Shown one piece after another: positions 26,628 through 34,723 of a stretch of 64,000 nt of DNA. Both the position numbers and the translations under genes were made by a program. The notes under the pieces were generated by a model. The model saw only the letters and a list, made by a program, of their open reading frames with translations, searched no databases and was not told the DNA's origin. Position 1 is the first letter of the stretch, and every line of letters begins with the position of its first letter. Origin of the DNA: Rhizohabitans arisaemae (GTDB lineage: Bacteria > Actinomycetota > Actinomycetes > Streptosporangiales > Streptosporangiaceae); contig NZ_BLRH01000009.1 in NCBI RefSeq assembly GCF_025996515.1, forward strand, positions 558,001 to 622,000. The letters are read 5' to 3'.

Positions 26628-28004
26628 ATGGCCGACTATCCTGATGCGAACAATCCGTGGCGTGGGCGATGCCGTATTCCCTTTGAACGTCTTGATCGGG
26701 AAAGGGCCGCCGCGGAGCGGACCCTCGCCAAAATCGTGTCCCAGCCCGCGGTCAGCGCGAAAGGCGATGACCTCGGCCCCGTCGCCGAAAGGCTGGCGCG
26801 GCTGATGCGCGACTGCGGACTGGAATCCGCGGTGCTTCCGACCGGTGGCGCCCCGATCGTCTTTGGAAAGCGAAAGGAATCCGATCGCCTTCCGACGATA
26901 TTGGTGTACGGCCATTACGACGTCCAGCCCGTCGAGCCTTTGTCGGCCTGGTCGTCCGATCCGTTCACGCCGGTGATCCGCGACGGCCGGATGTACGGCC
27001 GCGGCACGGCCGACAACAAGGGGCAGCATCTAGCCCAGCTGCTGGCGATGAAGGCGGTGCTCGAGGCCTACGGGCGGCTGCCCGTCAACGTCGTGATGAT
27101 CGTGGAGGGTGAGGAGGAGATCGGCAGCCCCAACCTGGAGCGGTGGGTCGCCGAGCACGCGCACCTGCTCCGGGCCGACTTCGCCTACACCTCGGACGGG
27201 GCCGTCCATCCCAGCGGGCGGCCCGTCGTGCTGTGCGGGTCGCGCGGGTTGCTGTACCTGGAGCTCACCCTGCGGGTGGCCTCGGCCGACCGTCACTCGG
27301 GGAACTTCGGCGGCGTCTCCAGGAACGCCGCGCTCGAACTCGCCCGGGTGATCGGCTCACTGTGGGGCGACGACGGCGAGATCGCCGTTCCCGGGTTCTG
27401 TGACGCCGTCGCCGAACCGGCCGACGAGGAACGGGCCGCCGTGGCCGCGCTCCCGCTGACCTGGCCGATCCCCGCGTCCGAGATGCTCCCGCGGGTGGAC
27501 TCGCCCTCCGACTGGTTCGGCCGGGTGCTGCTCCGCCCCAACCTGAACGTCTCCGGGCTGGGCTCGGGCTGGACCGGCCCGAGCATGAAGACGGTCATCC
27601 CCGCGACCGCCACGGCGAAACTGGACGTCCGCCTGGTCCCGGACCAGGACCCGCACGACGTCGCCCGGCTGATCACCGAATGGGTGCGCGCGCAGGCTCC
27701 CGACGTCGAGGTGGACGTGATCAGCGCCGTCAAGCCGTCCCGGACACCGCTGGACTCCCCGGTGGTCGAGCGCGTCTCCCAGGCCGTCGAGTTCGCTTGG
27801 GAGCACCCGCCGCTGGTCTACCCGTCCCTGGCCGGAACGGTGCCCGACTTCGTGTTCACCTCGACCCTGGCGCTGCCCTCGGTCATCGTGCCGTACGGCA
27901 ACGCCGACCAAGCCAACCACGCCCCCGACGAGAACATGCTCCTCGACTTCTTCCACAAGGGCGCCCGCACATTCGTGTCCGTCCTGCACGCTTTCGCGCC
28001 ATAG
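26628..28004 (+). CDS. M20 family metallopeptidase / dipeptidase
   Basis: 458 residues from the ATG at 26628 (MADYPDANNPWRG). Metal ligands are in VYGHYDVQP, GRGTADNKGQ and EGEEEIGSPN, where the EGEEE Glu is the catalytic base. A lid domain follows (SADRHSGNFGG) and the last ligand His is in QANHAPDEN. The sequence is like CNDP-type dipeptidases that cleave dipeptides or N-acyl amino acids in the cytosol. It is the sole gene of its transcript, in the catabolic-looking cluster. Confidence 0.93.
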   Translation: MADYPDANNPWRGRCRIPFERLDRERAAAERTLAKIVSQPAVSAKGDDLGPVAERLARLMRDCGLESAVLPTGGAPIVFGKRKESDRLPTILVYGHYDVQPVEPLSAWSSDPFTPVIRDGRMYGRGTADNKGQHLAQLLAMKAVLEAYGRLPVNVVMIVEGEEEIGSPNLERWVAEHAHLLRADFAYTSDGAVHPSGRPVVLCGSRGLLYLELTLRVASADRHSGNFGGVSRNAALELARVIGSLWGDDGEIAVPGFCDAVAEPADEERAAVAALPLTWPIPASEMLPRVDSPSDWFGRVLLRPNLNVSGLGSGWTGPSMKTVIPATATAKLDVRLVPDQDPHDVARLITEWVRAQAPDVEVDVISAVKPSRTPLDSPVVERVSQAVEFAWEHPPLVYPSLAGTVPDFVFTSTLALPSVIVPYGNADQANHAPDENMLLDFFHKGARTFVSVLHAFAP

Positions 28005-28151
28005 GCACGACGTCCTATCCGGAAATCACTTTGCCGGGACTCACAAGGTGATCAATGATGGCCGGTATGAGGATGGATGTCCCGGTACGGGCCAGGGTGG
28101 CGTGGACATGACGGAGCCGGGCACCGGCGGCGATGTGATCGTCGGCCGCCG

Positions 28152-30914
28152 ATGACCACCGCTCCCCCCGGCCCCGGCCCGGAGCCGACGATCCGTACCG
28201 GCGTGGATCGCGATCTGACCCGGATCGCCCACGTCGCCGGGAACATCACCGTCGCCTCGGCACAGCCGAGCCCTTCCCCACAGGACGGACAGACCGTCGA
28301 AGGCGGCGTCCCCGCCCGGCCTACCGCCTTCCAGCTCCGCGAGGAGCTGCTGCAGCTCCTGCACGCCCAAGTCAAAGCCGCCGCCGTCTCGGCGGTCACC
28401 GGCACCGCCGGGGTGGGCAAAACCCTGCTGGTCGCGAGCTACGCCTGGGCCTGCCGGCAGGCCGGATGGCCGGTGGTCGCCTGGATCGACGCCGAGACAC
28501 CCGACCGGATCGTCACCGGGCTGGCCGGCCTCGCGCACCGGCTCGGGCTGCGCTACGGCCGCGACGACGCCGTCACCGCGGCCGACAAGACCCGGGAATG
28601 GCTGTCGGCCCGGTCTGCCGCAGGGCAGCCGGGACTGCTGGTGTTCGACAACGCCGCCCAGGTCGACCACATCACCGAATGGTGCCCGGCCGACGGTGCG
28701 GTCCGCGTCCTGCTCGTCTCCCGCAACCGCGCCTTCCACGACCGGTACCCGGCCCTCGAGGTGAACGCCTTCACCCCCGAGCAGGCGACCGGGTTCCTGA
28801 TCGGGCGCACCGGCCTCGACGACCCCGCCGGAGCGGAGGCGCTCGCCCACGAGCTGGGGTTCCTGCCGCTGGCCCTGGCCCAGGCGGGCGCCTTCATCGC
28901 CCGGCGGCAGCCGACCTACCCCGCCTACCGGCGGCTCCTGGCCGACCGCCGTACGCCCGCCGTACGCGACACCCACCCCGCCGGCACGGCCGAAGCCGTC
29001 CTGCTCTCGGTGACTCAGGCCGAAGACGCCCTCCCCGACGCCGGTCGGCTGCTGCGGGTCCTGGCCGTGCTGTCGTCCGCCGGCGTCCCGGTCACCGTAC
29101 TCACCGGCGGCGCCGACCCCGGTCTGGGCGACCCGCCGCCCACCGACCCGGCCGCGGCCGCCGCAACGCAGGAGGCTCTGGCCGCCCTGGTCGCCACCTC
29201 GCTGATCGGCCGCACCGAAGACGGCACGGCGGTGGTCATGCACCGCCTCATCCAGCGGGTGATCCGTGAACGCGCCATCCACGACGGCGACCTGTCCACC
29301 GCGATCGACCAGGCGATCGGGCTCCTGGAGGCGTTCAACGGCCGGATCCCCGACGGTGTACACACCTGGGCCGCACGCGGCGCGGTGGAGACCCTGCTGG
29401 AGCAGACCGACGCCCTGCACGCCCTCACCGGCGAGGCGGCCCTGCTCGAACGCCTGCTGATCCTGCGCATCTGGTGCGGTGTGCACCTGACGGAACTGGC
29501 CGATCTCACCCGGGCGGTCTCCCTGCTCAAGGAGACTCTGGCCGAACTGGAGGAGACCCTCGGCGCCGACCACCTCCACGTGGCGGCCTCCCGCGCCAAC
29601 CTCGCCGCCGCCTACGAAGCGGCCGGAGACCCGGCCCGCGCCATCCCCCTCTACGAAGCCGCCTTGGCCGGCTGCGAGCGGATCCTCGGCACCGACCACC
29701 CCCACACACTGAACTGCCGCAGCAATCTGGCCTGCGCCTATGAGTCAGCCGGGAACCCGGCCCGCGCCGCTTCCCTGCTTGAAGCCACACTGGCCGTGAA
29801 CGAGCGGGTACTGGGCGCCGACCACCTCGACACCCTGGCCTCCCGCGGCAACCTCGCCCGCGCCTATCAGGCGGCCGGAGACCCGGCCCGCGCCATCCTC
29901 CTGTACGAAGCCACCCTGGCCGACTGCGAACGGGCCCTCGGCACCGACCACCCCCACACACTGACGTGCCGCGCCAACCTCGCCCGCGCCTACCACGCGG
30001 CCGGAGACCCGGCCCGCGCCATCCTCCTGTACGAAGCCACCCTGGCCGACTGCGAGCGGGTTTTCGGCACCGACCACCCGCAGACGCTGGCCTCCCGCGG
30101 CAACCTCGCCCGCGTCTACCACGCGGCCGGAGACCCGGCCCGCGCCGCTTCCCTGTACGAGACGGCCCTGACCGAGCGGGAACCCGACCACCCCCACACG
30201 TCGGCTTCCCGCGCCGACGAGGCAACCAGGAACCCGTCCCCCGCCGTCCCCCGCTACGAAACCGCCTTGGCCGACTGGGAGCGGGCCCTCGGCACCGACC
30301 ACCCGCAGACGGTGGCTTCCCGAGCCGACCTCGCCCGCGCCTACGAGTCGGCTGGACACCCGGCTCGCGCCGTCCCCCTGCACGAGGACATCCTGGCCGA
30401 ACGGGAGCGGGCCCTCGGCACCGACCACCCCGACACCCTGAAATCCCGCGCCGACCTCGCCCGCGCCTACGAATCCATCGGAGACCTGGCCCACGCCGTC
30501 CCCCTGTACGAGACGGCCCTGGCCGGCCAGGAACGGGTCCTCGGCACCGACCACCTCGACACGCTGACCTCTCGCAACAACCTCGCCCGCGCTTCCCGGA
30601 GGGCCGCGGACCTGGCAGGGGACCTGTTCGCGGCCGCCGGCATCGCCCAAGCCCACGTGGCGGCCGGAGACCTGACCCGCGCCATCCCCATGCTCGAAGA
30701 GATCGCGGCCGACTGCGAGCGCCTCCACGGCGCCGACCACCCCGACACCCTGAAATCCCGCGGCCACCTCGCCCGCGTCTACGAGTCGGCCGGGTACCCG
30801 GCCCGCGCCATCCCCCTGTACGAAGCCACCCTGGCCGACTGCGACCGGATCTTGGGCGCCGACCATCCGATCACCAAGACGGTACGCGACAACCTGAACA
30901 AGTCCGGGAAGTAG
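28152..30914 (+). CDS. STAND-type ATPase with C-terminal tetratricopeptide repeats
   Basis: About 920 residues from the ATG at 28152; an upstream in-frame start at 28077 adds 25 low-complexity residues. A short N-terminal segment precedes the NB-ARC-like ATPase domain with Walker A GTAGVGKTLL and a LLVFDNA Walker B. A winged-helix region follows, then about ten kinesin-light-chain-like TPR units of 42 residues (ERxLGTDHPxTLxSRxNLARAYxxAGDPARAxxLYE). One unit is cut short (EPDHPHTSASRADEATRNP). STAND proteins sense a ligand and signal through a partner; no effector domain is visible here. The next gene encodes a membrane pentapeptide protein on the same strand. Confidence 0.88.
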   Translation: MTTAPPGPGPEPTIRTGVDRDLTRIAHVAGNITVASAQPSPSPQDGQTVEGGVPARPTAFQLREELLQLLHAQVKAAAVSAVTGTAGVGKTLLVASYAWACRQAGWPVVAWIDAETPDRIVTGLAGLAHRLGLRYGRDDAVTAADKTREWLSARSAAGQPGLLVFDNAAQVDHITEWCPADGAVRVLLVSRNRAFHDRYPALEVNAFTPEQATGFLIGRTGLDDPAGAEALAHELGFLPLALAQAGAFIARRQPTYPAYRRLLADRRTPAVRDTHPAGTAEAVLLSVTQAEDALPDAGRLLRVLAVLSSAGVPVTVLTGGADPGLGDPPPTDPAAAAATQEALAALVATSLIGRTEDGTAVVMHRLIQRVIRERAIHDGDLSTAIDQAIGLLEAFNGRIPDGVHTWAARGAVETLLEQTDALHALTGEAALLERLLILRIWCGVHLTELADLTRAVSLLKETLAELEETLGADHLHVAASRANLAAAYEAAGDPARAIPLYEAALAGCERILGTDHPHTLNCRSNLACAYESAGNPARAASLLEATLAVNERVLGADHLDTLASRGNLARAYQAAGDPARAILLYEATLADCERALGTDHPHTLTCRANLARAYHAAGDPARAILLYEATLADCERVFGTDHPQTLASRGNLARVYHAAGDPARAASLYETALTEREPDHPHTSASRADEATRNPSPAVPRYETALADWERALGTDHPQTVASRADLARAYESAGHPARAVPLHEDILAERERALGTDHPDTLKSRADLARAYESIGDLAHAVPLYETALAGQERVLGTDHLDTLTSRNNLARASRRAADLAGDLFAAAGIAQAHVAAGDLTRAIPMLEEIAADCERLHGADHPDTLKSRGHLARVYESAGYPARAIPLYEATLADCDRILGADHPITKTVRDNLNKSGK
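29570..30905 (+). repeat. 126-bp tandem repeats encoding TPR units
   Basis: The DNA repeats with a period of about 126 bp, recognisable by CTCGGCACCGACCACCC and GCGGCCGGAGACCCGGCCCGCGCC. Neighbouring copies are nearly identical, which suggests recent unequal exchange. The unit around 30150-30250 has lost part of its length in frame. Confidence 0.85.
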
Positions 30915-31029
30915 CGACGTCCGCGTCAGGAGGTGTCTTCGGCCTCCGGCACCGGGGGATCCGGCTTGGTGATCACAACCTGGTGAATCCGGTCGACCCG
31001 GCCGCCGCAAACGGTGTGAGCTGAAGACC

Positions 31030-32262
31030 GTGAATTCCCTGACCCGGGGCCGCCGGCCACGACGTTCACCCGATCCGGCAGCGGCGGCGACCCCGTCGTC
31101 GCGCCTCCCAGCCTCCTGGTGGACCGGCTCCGGTGCCGTGCCCGTGATCACCGGGATCGTTCTCATCGCGGGGTGGCTACTGCCGGAACCGTCGGCGGCC
31201 GCCGTCTTCCCGTTCTCCCCGGCTGAGCCCGTGGCCACCCCAAGCCCTGCGGAAACGGCAACCGCCGCCGCCGGAGCGCTGCTCACCCTCCTGGCGGTAG
31301 GCGCCGGGATCGGGGTGGCCGTCTCGCTGCTCCTGGTGGCCGGGGCGGCCATCGCGCTGAGGCTTGTCTTCCGCAAGCGGCGCCACCAGGAGACCGCCGC
31401 CCGGATCAGCGAGCACGACGTCACCGAGCGCCGGGTCGCCGAGTTGTACGCCGCGGCCGCCGAGCAGCTTGGCCACCACACGCCGCCGGTGCGGCTGGCC
31501 GGGTTGTACGCGCTGGAACGCCTGGCCCAGGAGAACCCGGGGCACAGGCAGACCATCGTGAACGTGATCTGTGCCTACCTTCGCATGCCATGCGGCCCGC
31601 CCTCCCCCGGCGATCAAGGTGAGCCGGAGCCGCCGGGCGGCCCTGCGAGCCGACCGGCCGGTTCCCTTGCGGAAAGCGAGGGTGAGCATCAGGTGCGACG
31701 CATCGCCCAGCGGATTCTCCTCACCCACCTGAACCCCGGCAAGGAGGGGTGGTTCTGGCCGGACACCGACCTGGACCTCACCGGAGCCCACCTTGACGCG
31801 TGGGACATGAGTCGTCGACAGTGCCGGAACGCCGACTTCACCGGGGCGACCTTCCTGGGGAAGGCCGGATTCGGCGGAGCCCGCTTCACCGAGGACGCCA
31901 CGTTCACCGAGGCCTGCTTCACCGGGTTCACCGACTTCACCTGGGCTGCCTTCGCCGGGTACGCCGGGTTCAAACGGGCCGGGTTTCAAGGTGTCTGGTT
32001 TGACGGAGCCACTTTCAGCGGGGTTGCCGAGTTCTCCATGGCCGATTTTGCGGGGGTCGCCGAGTTCAACGGGGTCCGCTTGGCCGGAAGCACCCGGTTC
32101 AGCGGGGCCTCCTTCGCCGTGGATACCGATTTTGACAGAGTCGTCCTCCCCGAGAACTTCTATGTGATGTCACCGCCGGGCTGGCGAGTGGCCCGGGATC
32201 CCGACGGGACCAGGCGGCTCGCCCGGCAGGAACCGGAGGCCGGAGGCCCGCCGGGAGAGTGA
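31030..32262 (+). CDS. Membrane-anchored pentapeptide-repeat protein
   Basis: 410 residues from a GTG. Two membrane segments (VITGIVLIAGWLL and GALLTLLAVGAGIGVAVSLLLVAGAAIALRLV) are followed by the signature VRLAGLYALERLAQENPGHRQTIVNVICAYLRMP. A pentapeptide region follows (ADFTG, ATFLG, AGFGG, ARFTE, ACFTG), which folds into a right-handed square helix. This architecture is common in actinomycetes and its function is unknown. It lies 115 bp downstream of the STAND ATPase gene and may be its partner. Confidence 0.85.
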   Translation: MNSLTRGRRPRRSPDPAAAATPSSRLPASWWTGSGAVPVITGIVLIAGWLLPEPSAAAVFPFSPAEPVATPSPAETATAAAGALLTLLAVGAGIGVAVSLLLVAGAAIALRLVFRKRRHQETAARISEHDVTERRVAELYAAAAEQLGHHTPPVRLAGLYALERLAQENPGHRQTIVNVICAYLRMPCGPPSPGDQGEPEPPGGPASRPAGSLAESEGEHQVRRIAQRILLTHLNPGKEGWFWPDTDLDLTGAHLDAWDMSRRQCRNADFTGATFLGKAGFGGARFTEDATFTEACFTGFTDFTWAAFAGYAGFKRAGFQGVWFDGATFSGVAEFSMADFAGVAEFNGVRLAGSTRFSGASFAVDTDFDRVVLPENFYVMSPPGWRVARDPDGTRRLARQEPEAGGPPGE

Positions 32263-32332
32263 ACCCCGGGATTCGGGTCCGCGACCCATGTCCTCGCCGA
32301 TCCGAGCCGACCTGCAGTGGCTGTCCGGCCGG

Positions 32333-34699
32333 TCAGGTGGTCCCGCCCGTCGCGGCCTTCGGGTTGGCGAGGGCGTAGACCCTGTCGTGCTCCTTCCTGC
32401 GGACGGACATGATCGTGGCTCTGAGGACGGCGGTGTTGATTGGCTTGCGCGCGGTGCGGTCGCGTGAGAACTCGTCGGCCTTCGCGGTCAAGGCGGCGGC
32501 GGTGGCTTTGACGGCCTCGGCTATCTCTTTGTAGTGCTTCCACGGCCGACCGGATGTTTCGGACGTTGCGGTCTCGTCGTCGAGGTCGGTCATCACGACG
32601 TCGTCGCTCCGGTCGAGGGTGTCGGTCAGTTCCTTGGCGGTCGCGCGCATCGTCTTGATCGTCTCGTCGGTGCTCTTGCCTTCGAGGTCGAGGGCCTTCT
32701 GCTCGGTCGCCTTGTCGAGGGACTCCTTGTCGAACAGGACGGACGCCTTGGCGCCGCGGCGTTCGGCGTGGCCGCCCCGGTCGCCGGCGTCCACGGTGGC
32801 GTACGGCAGCAGGTTCCGGAACCTCAGATACGCGTTGACCGAATCCTCGGGGGATCCGGCGGACTTGACGTCCACCGCGGCGTCGAAGACGGCGGACAGC
32901 TGCCCGCCCTCCAGTTGCTGGGCGGGGAGCAGTACGGCGAGTTTGCCCATCAGATCGCCGGTGAGGTCGCCGTCCACCTCCTCGCCGAGCTTCTTGGGGA
33001 CGTCTTTTCTGGCGGTGCCGTCCACCAGCTTTTCGACTGCCCCGACCTCGGCCACCCAGGCCGTCGTGTGCGAGCCCATGCCGTCGATCCCGCGCGGCGC
33101 GGGCGGCCGGCCTTGGACGACGAGCTTGCCGTCCCGGAAGGCGGTGACGAGGCCGCCGGTGCCGGCGTCCGCCGTCCACGCGCTGTCCTTGGCCGGAGCC
33201 GGCTTGTCGCCGAGGGCGGGATACAGGTCCTCGATGCGGCGGGCCAGTTTCTCGATCTCCGGGCCCTCCGCCTCGATGTCCGGCCGCCCCTTCAGGTATT
33301 CGGTGAGCTTGCGGGTGGCGGCCTTGGCCGGGTCGTCGCCGAGGAATCCGGACTTGACGACGGCGCCCGGGTAGGCGCCGGCCACGGTCGTCTGGTGTTC
33401 GTGCAGCAGGTGGGCGAGGATGAGTGCACTGTTGTCCAGGGCCTTGTCCCGGTCGCCGTTCAAGAACGTCTTCAGGTCGGTCAGCTTCCCGGACAACTCG
33501 GTCAGGGTCTCACCGGCCTCTTCGAGCCCATCGGAGTCCTTGGGGGTCACCCCGAGCGCGAGGGTCTGCAGTCGCCCGGCTGTCTGGGCGATCAGCTGCC
33601 CCATTTCCCGTATTGCCGGGTATTCCGACTTATCGAGGTCCTTGACCTTGTCGGCGATGCTCGTCAACGTGGTGGTGAACGTCGCGTAGTCGCCGACCGA
33701 AGGGGTCAGCTTCCTGCGCTTCTTCGCCGGCCCCGCAGACGGGATGACGAATTTTGGCATCAGCTTCTGCAGCTCGGTGGCCTGCGTCGTCGCCGTGTCG
33801 ATGTCTTTCACGGTCTTCTCGATCCGCTTCGGTGCGACGGCGCGTCCGATGTCGGCCTCGCGGACCGCGGCCTCCGTCGAGAACAGCTGCCACAGTGCTT
33901 TCTTCGTCTGCTCCTGCTCGGCCGGGGTGAGAGTCGCCTTCGCATTCTTCTCGACGGCCATGACGTAGGTGCGTGCCGTCCCCTCCCCGGACCCCTTCGA
34001 GCCGCCCTCACTCTCGGCGGGCACCGTGGCGTACGGGAGGAAGTTGCGATAGGAGAGGTGGTAGCCGATCGCCTCGGACAGCAGGTCGGTGGCCTCCCAC
34101 GTCGCCTCCTTGCCGGGCGGCTTGGCCAGTGCAGCTTCGGCCCGGTTCAGCAGGTCGTCCACCTGGGCGGCGTAGTGTCCCAGGGCGTCCTGGCGTCTGT
34201 CCTGGTCGTCGGGCTCAAGCGTGTCCCACAGCTTCCTGCCGGGCGAGTTCTTGTTCTCCTCCTTCATCCACGCTTGGGCCTTCTGCTGCTTGGCGCGCAG
34301 CTCCTGCACCGCCTCCTTGGGCGACTTGCCGTACAGGGAGGCGTGCACGGAGTTGACGACGCTCGCCCACGAGCCGGTGTGGTCGCCCATTCTGCCGCCG
34401 AACGGCGAAGGCGTCCGGGTGCTGCCGAACCGGATACTCGTGATCTTGTCGTCCTTGACGGCGACGTGCGGAACGAGCTGGACCCGCTGCATGGCGGGCA
34501 GGTCGCGCTTCTCGATCGTGAGCGGGCGCGGTCCCCGCGACCCGCCCGACGACGTCACGTCGTGCTCGCCGGGGTCCGAGCCGGTCCGCTTCCGTTTGAG
34601 CGCCGTGTGGTGCGTCGCCGAGCCGGTACGGCTCCCGGTCGAGGTATGGCCCCGGCTCGGCGATGGCGAACGCGACTTGCTGGGACTGGAAGGCCTCAT
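32333..34699 (-). CDS. Unknown internally duplicated protein coupled to the Tc-toxin-like gene
   Basis: 788 residues, 24 bp after the giant toxin gene. I do not recognise the family. Residues 1-60 are rich in Ser, Arg and Pro and disordered. Two basic clusters occur: KRKR at 35-38 and KKRRKL at 326-331, preceded by PSAGPA, resembling nuclear localisation signals. The protein is built of two related halves. GDHTGSW (105-111) pairs with MGSHTTAW (541-548), each followed by a helical stretch. YRNFLPYATV (217-226) pairs with FRNLLPYATV (627-636), each followed by a Gly-rich loop. The rest is helical. No signal peptide or membrane segment. As the only partner of the toxin-like gene it may be a cargo, chaperone or immunity factor. 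That role is inferred. Confidence 0.8.
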   Translation of the reverse strand: MRPSSPSKSRSPSPSRGHTSTGSRTGSATHHTALKRKRTGSDPGEHDVTSSGGSRGPRPLTIEKRDLPAMQRVQLVPHVAVKDDKITSIRFGSTRTPSPFGGRMGDHTGSWASVVNSVHASLYGKSPKEAVQELRAKQQKAQAWMKEENKNSPGRKLWDTLEPDDQDRRQDALGHYAAQVDDLLNRAEAALAKPPGKEATWEATDLLSEAIGYHLSYRNFLPYATVPAESEGGSKGSGEGTARTYVMAVEKNAKATLTPAEQEQTKKALWQLFSTEAAVREADIGRAVAPKRIEKTVKDIDTATTQATELQKLMPKFVIPSAGPAKKRRKLTPSVGDYATFTTTLTSIADKVKDLDKSEYPAIREMGQLIAQTAGRLQTLALGVTPKDSDGLEEAGETLTELSGKLTDLKTFLNGDRDKALDNSALILAHLLHEHQTTVAGAYPGAVVKSGFLGDDPAKAATRKLTEYLKGRPDIEAEGPEIEKLARRIEDLYPALGDKPAPAKDSAWTADAGTGGLVTAFRDGKLVVQGRPPAPRGIDGMGSHTTAWVAEVGAVEKLVDGTARKDVPKKLGEEVDGDLTGDLMGKLAVLLPAQQLEGGQLSAVFDAAVDVKSAGSPEDSVNAYLRFRNLLPYATVDAGDRGGHAERRGAKASVLFDKESLDKATEQKALDLEGKSTDETIKTMRATAKELTDTLDRSDDVVMTDLDDETATSETSGRPWKHYKEIAEAVKATAAALTAKADEFSRDRTARKPINTAVLRATIMSVRRKEHDRVYALANPKAATGGTT

Positions 34700-34723
34700 G
34701 CTCCACCTCGCTGGGGGTCGGTG

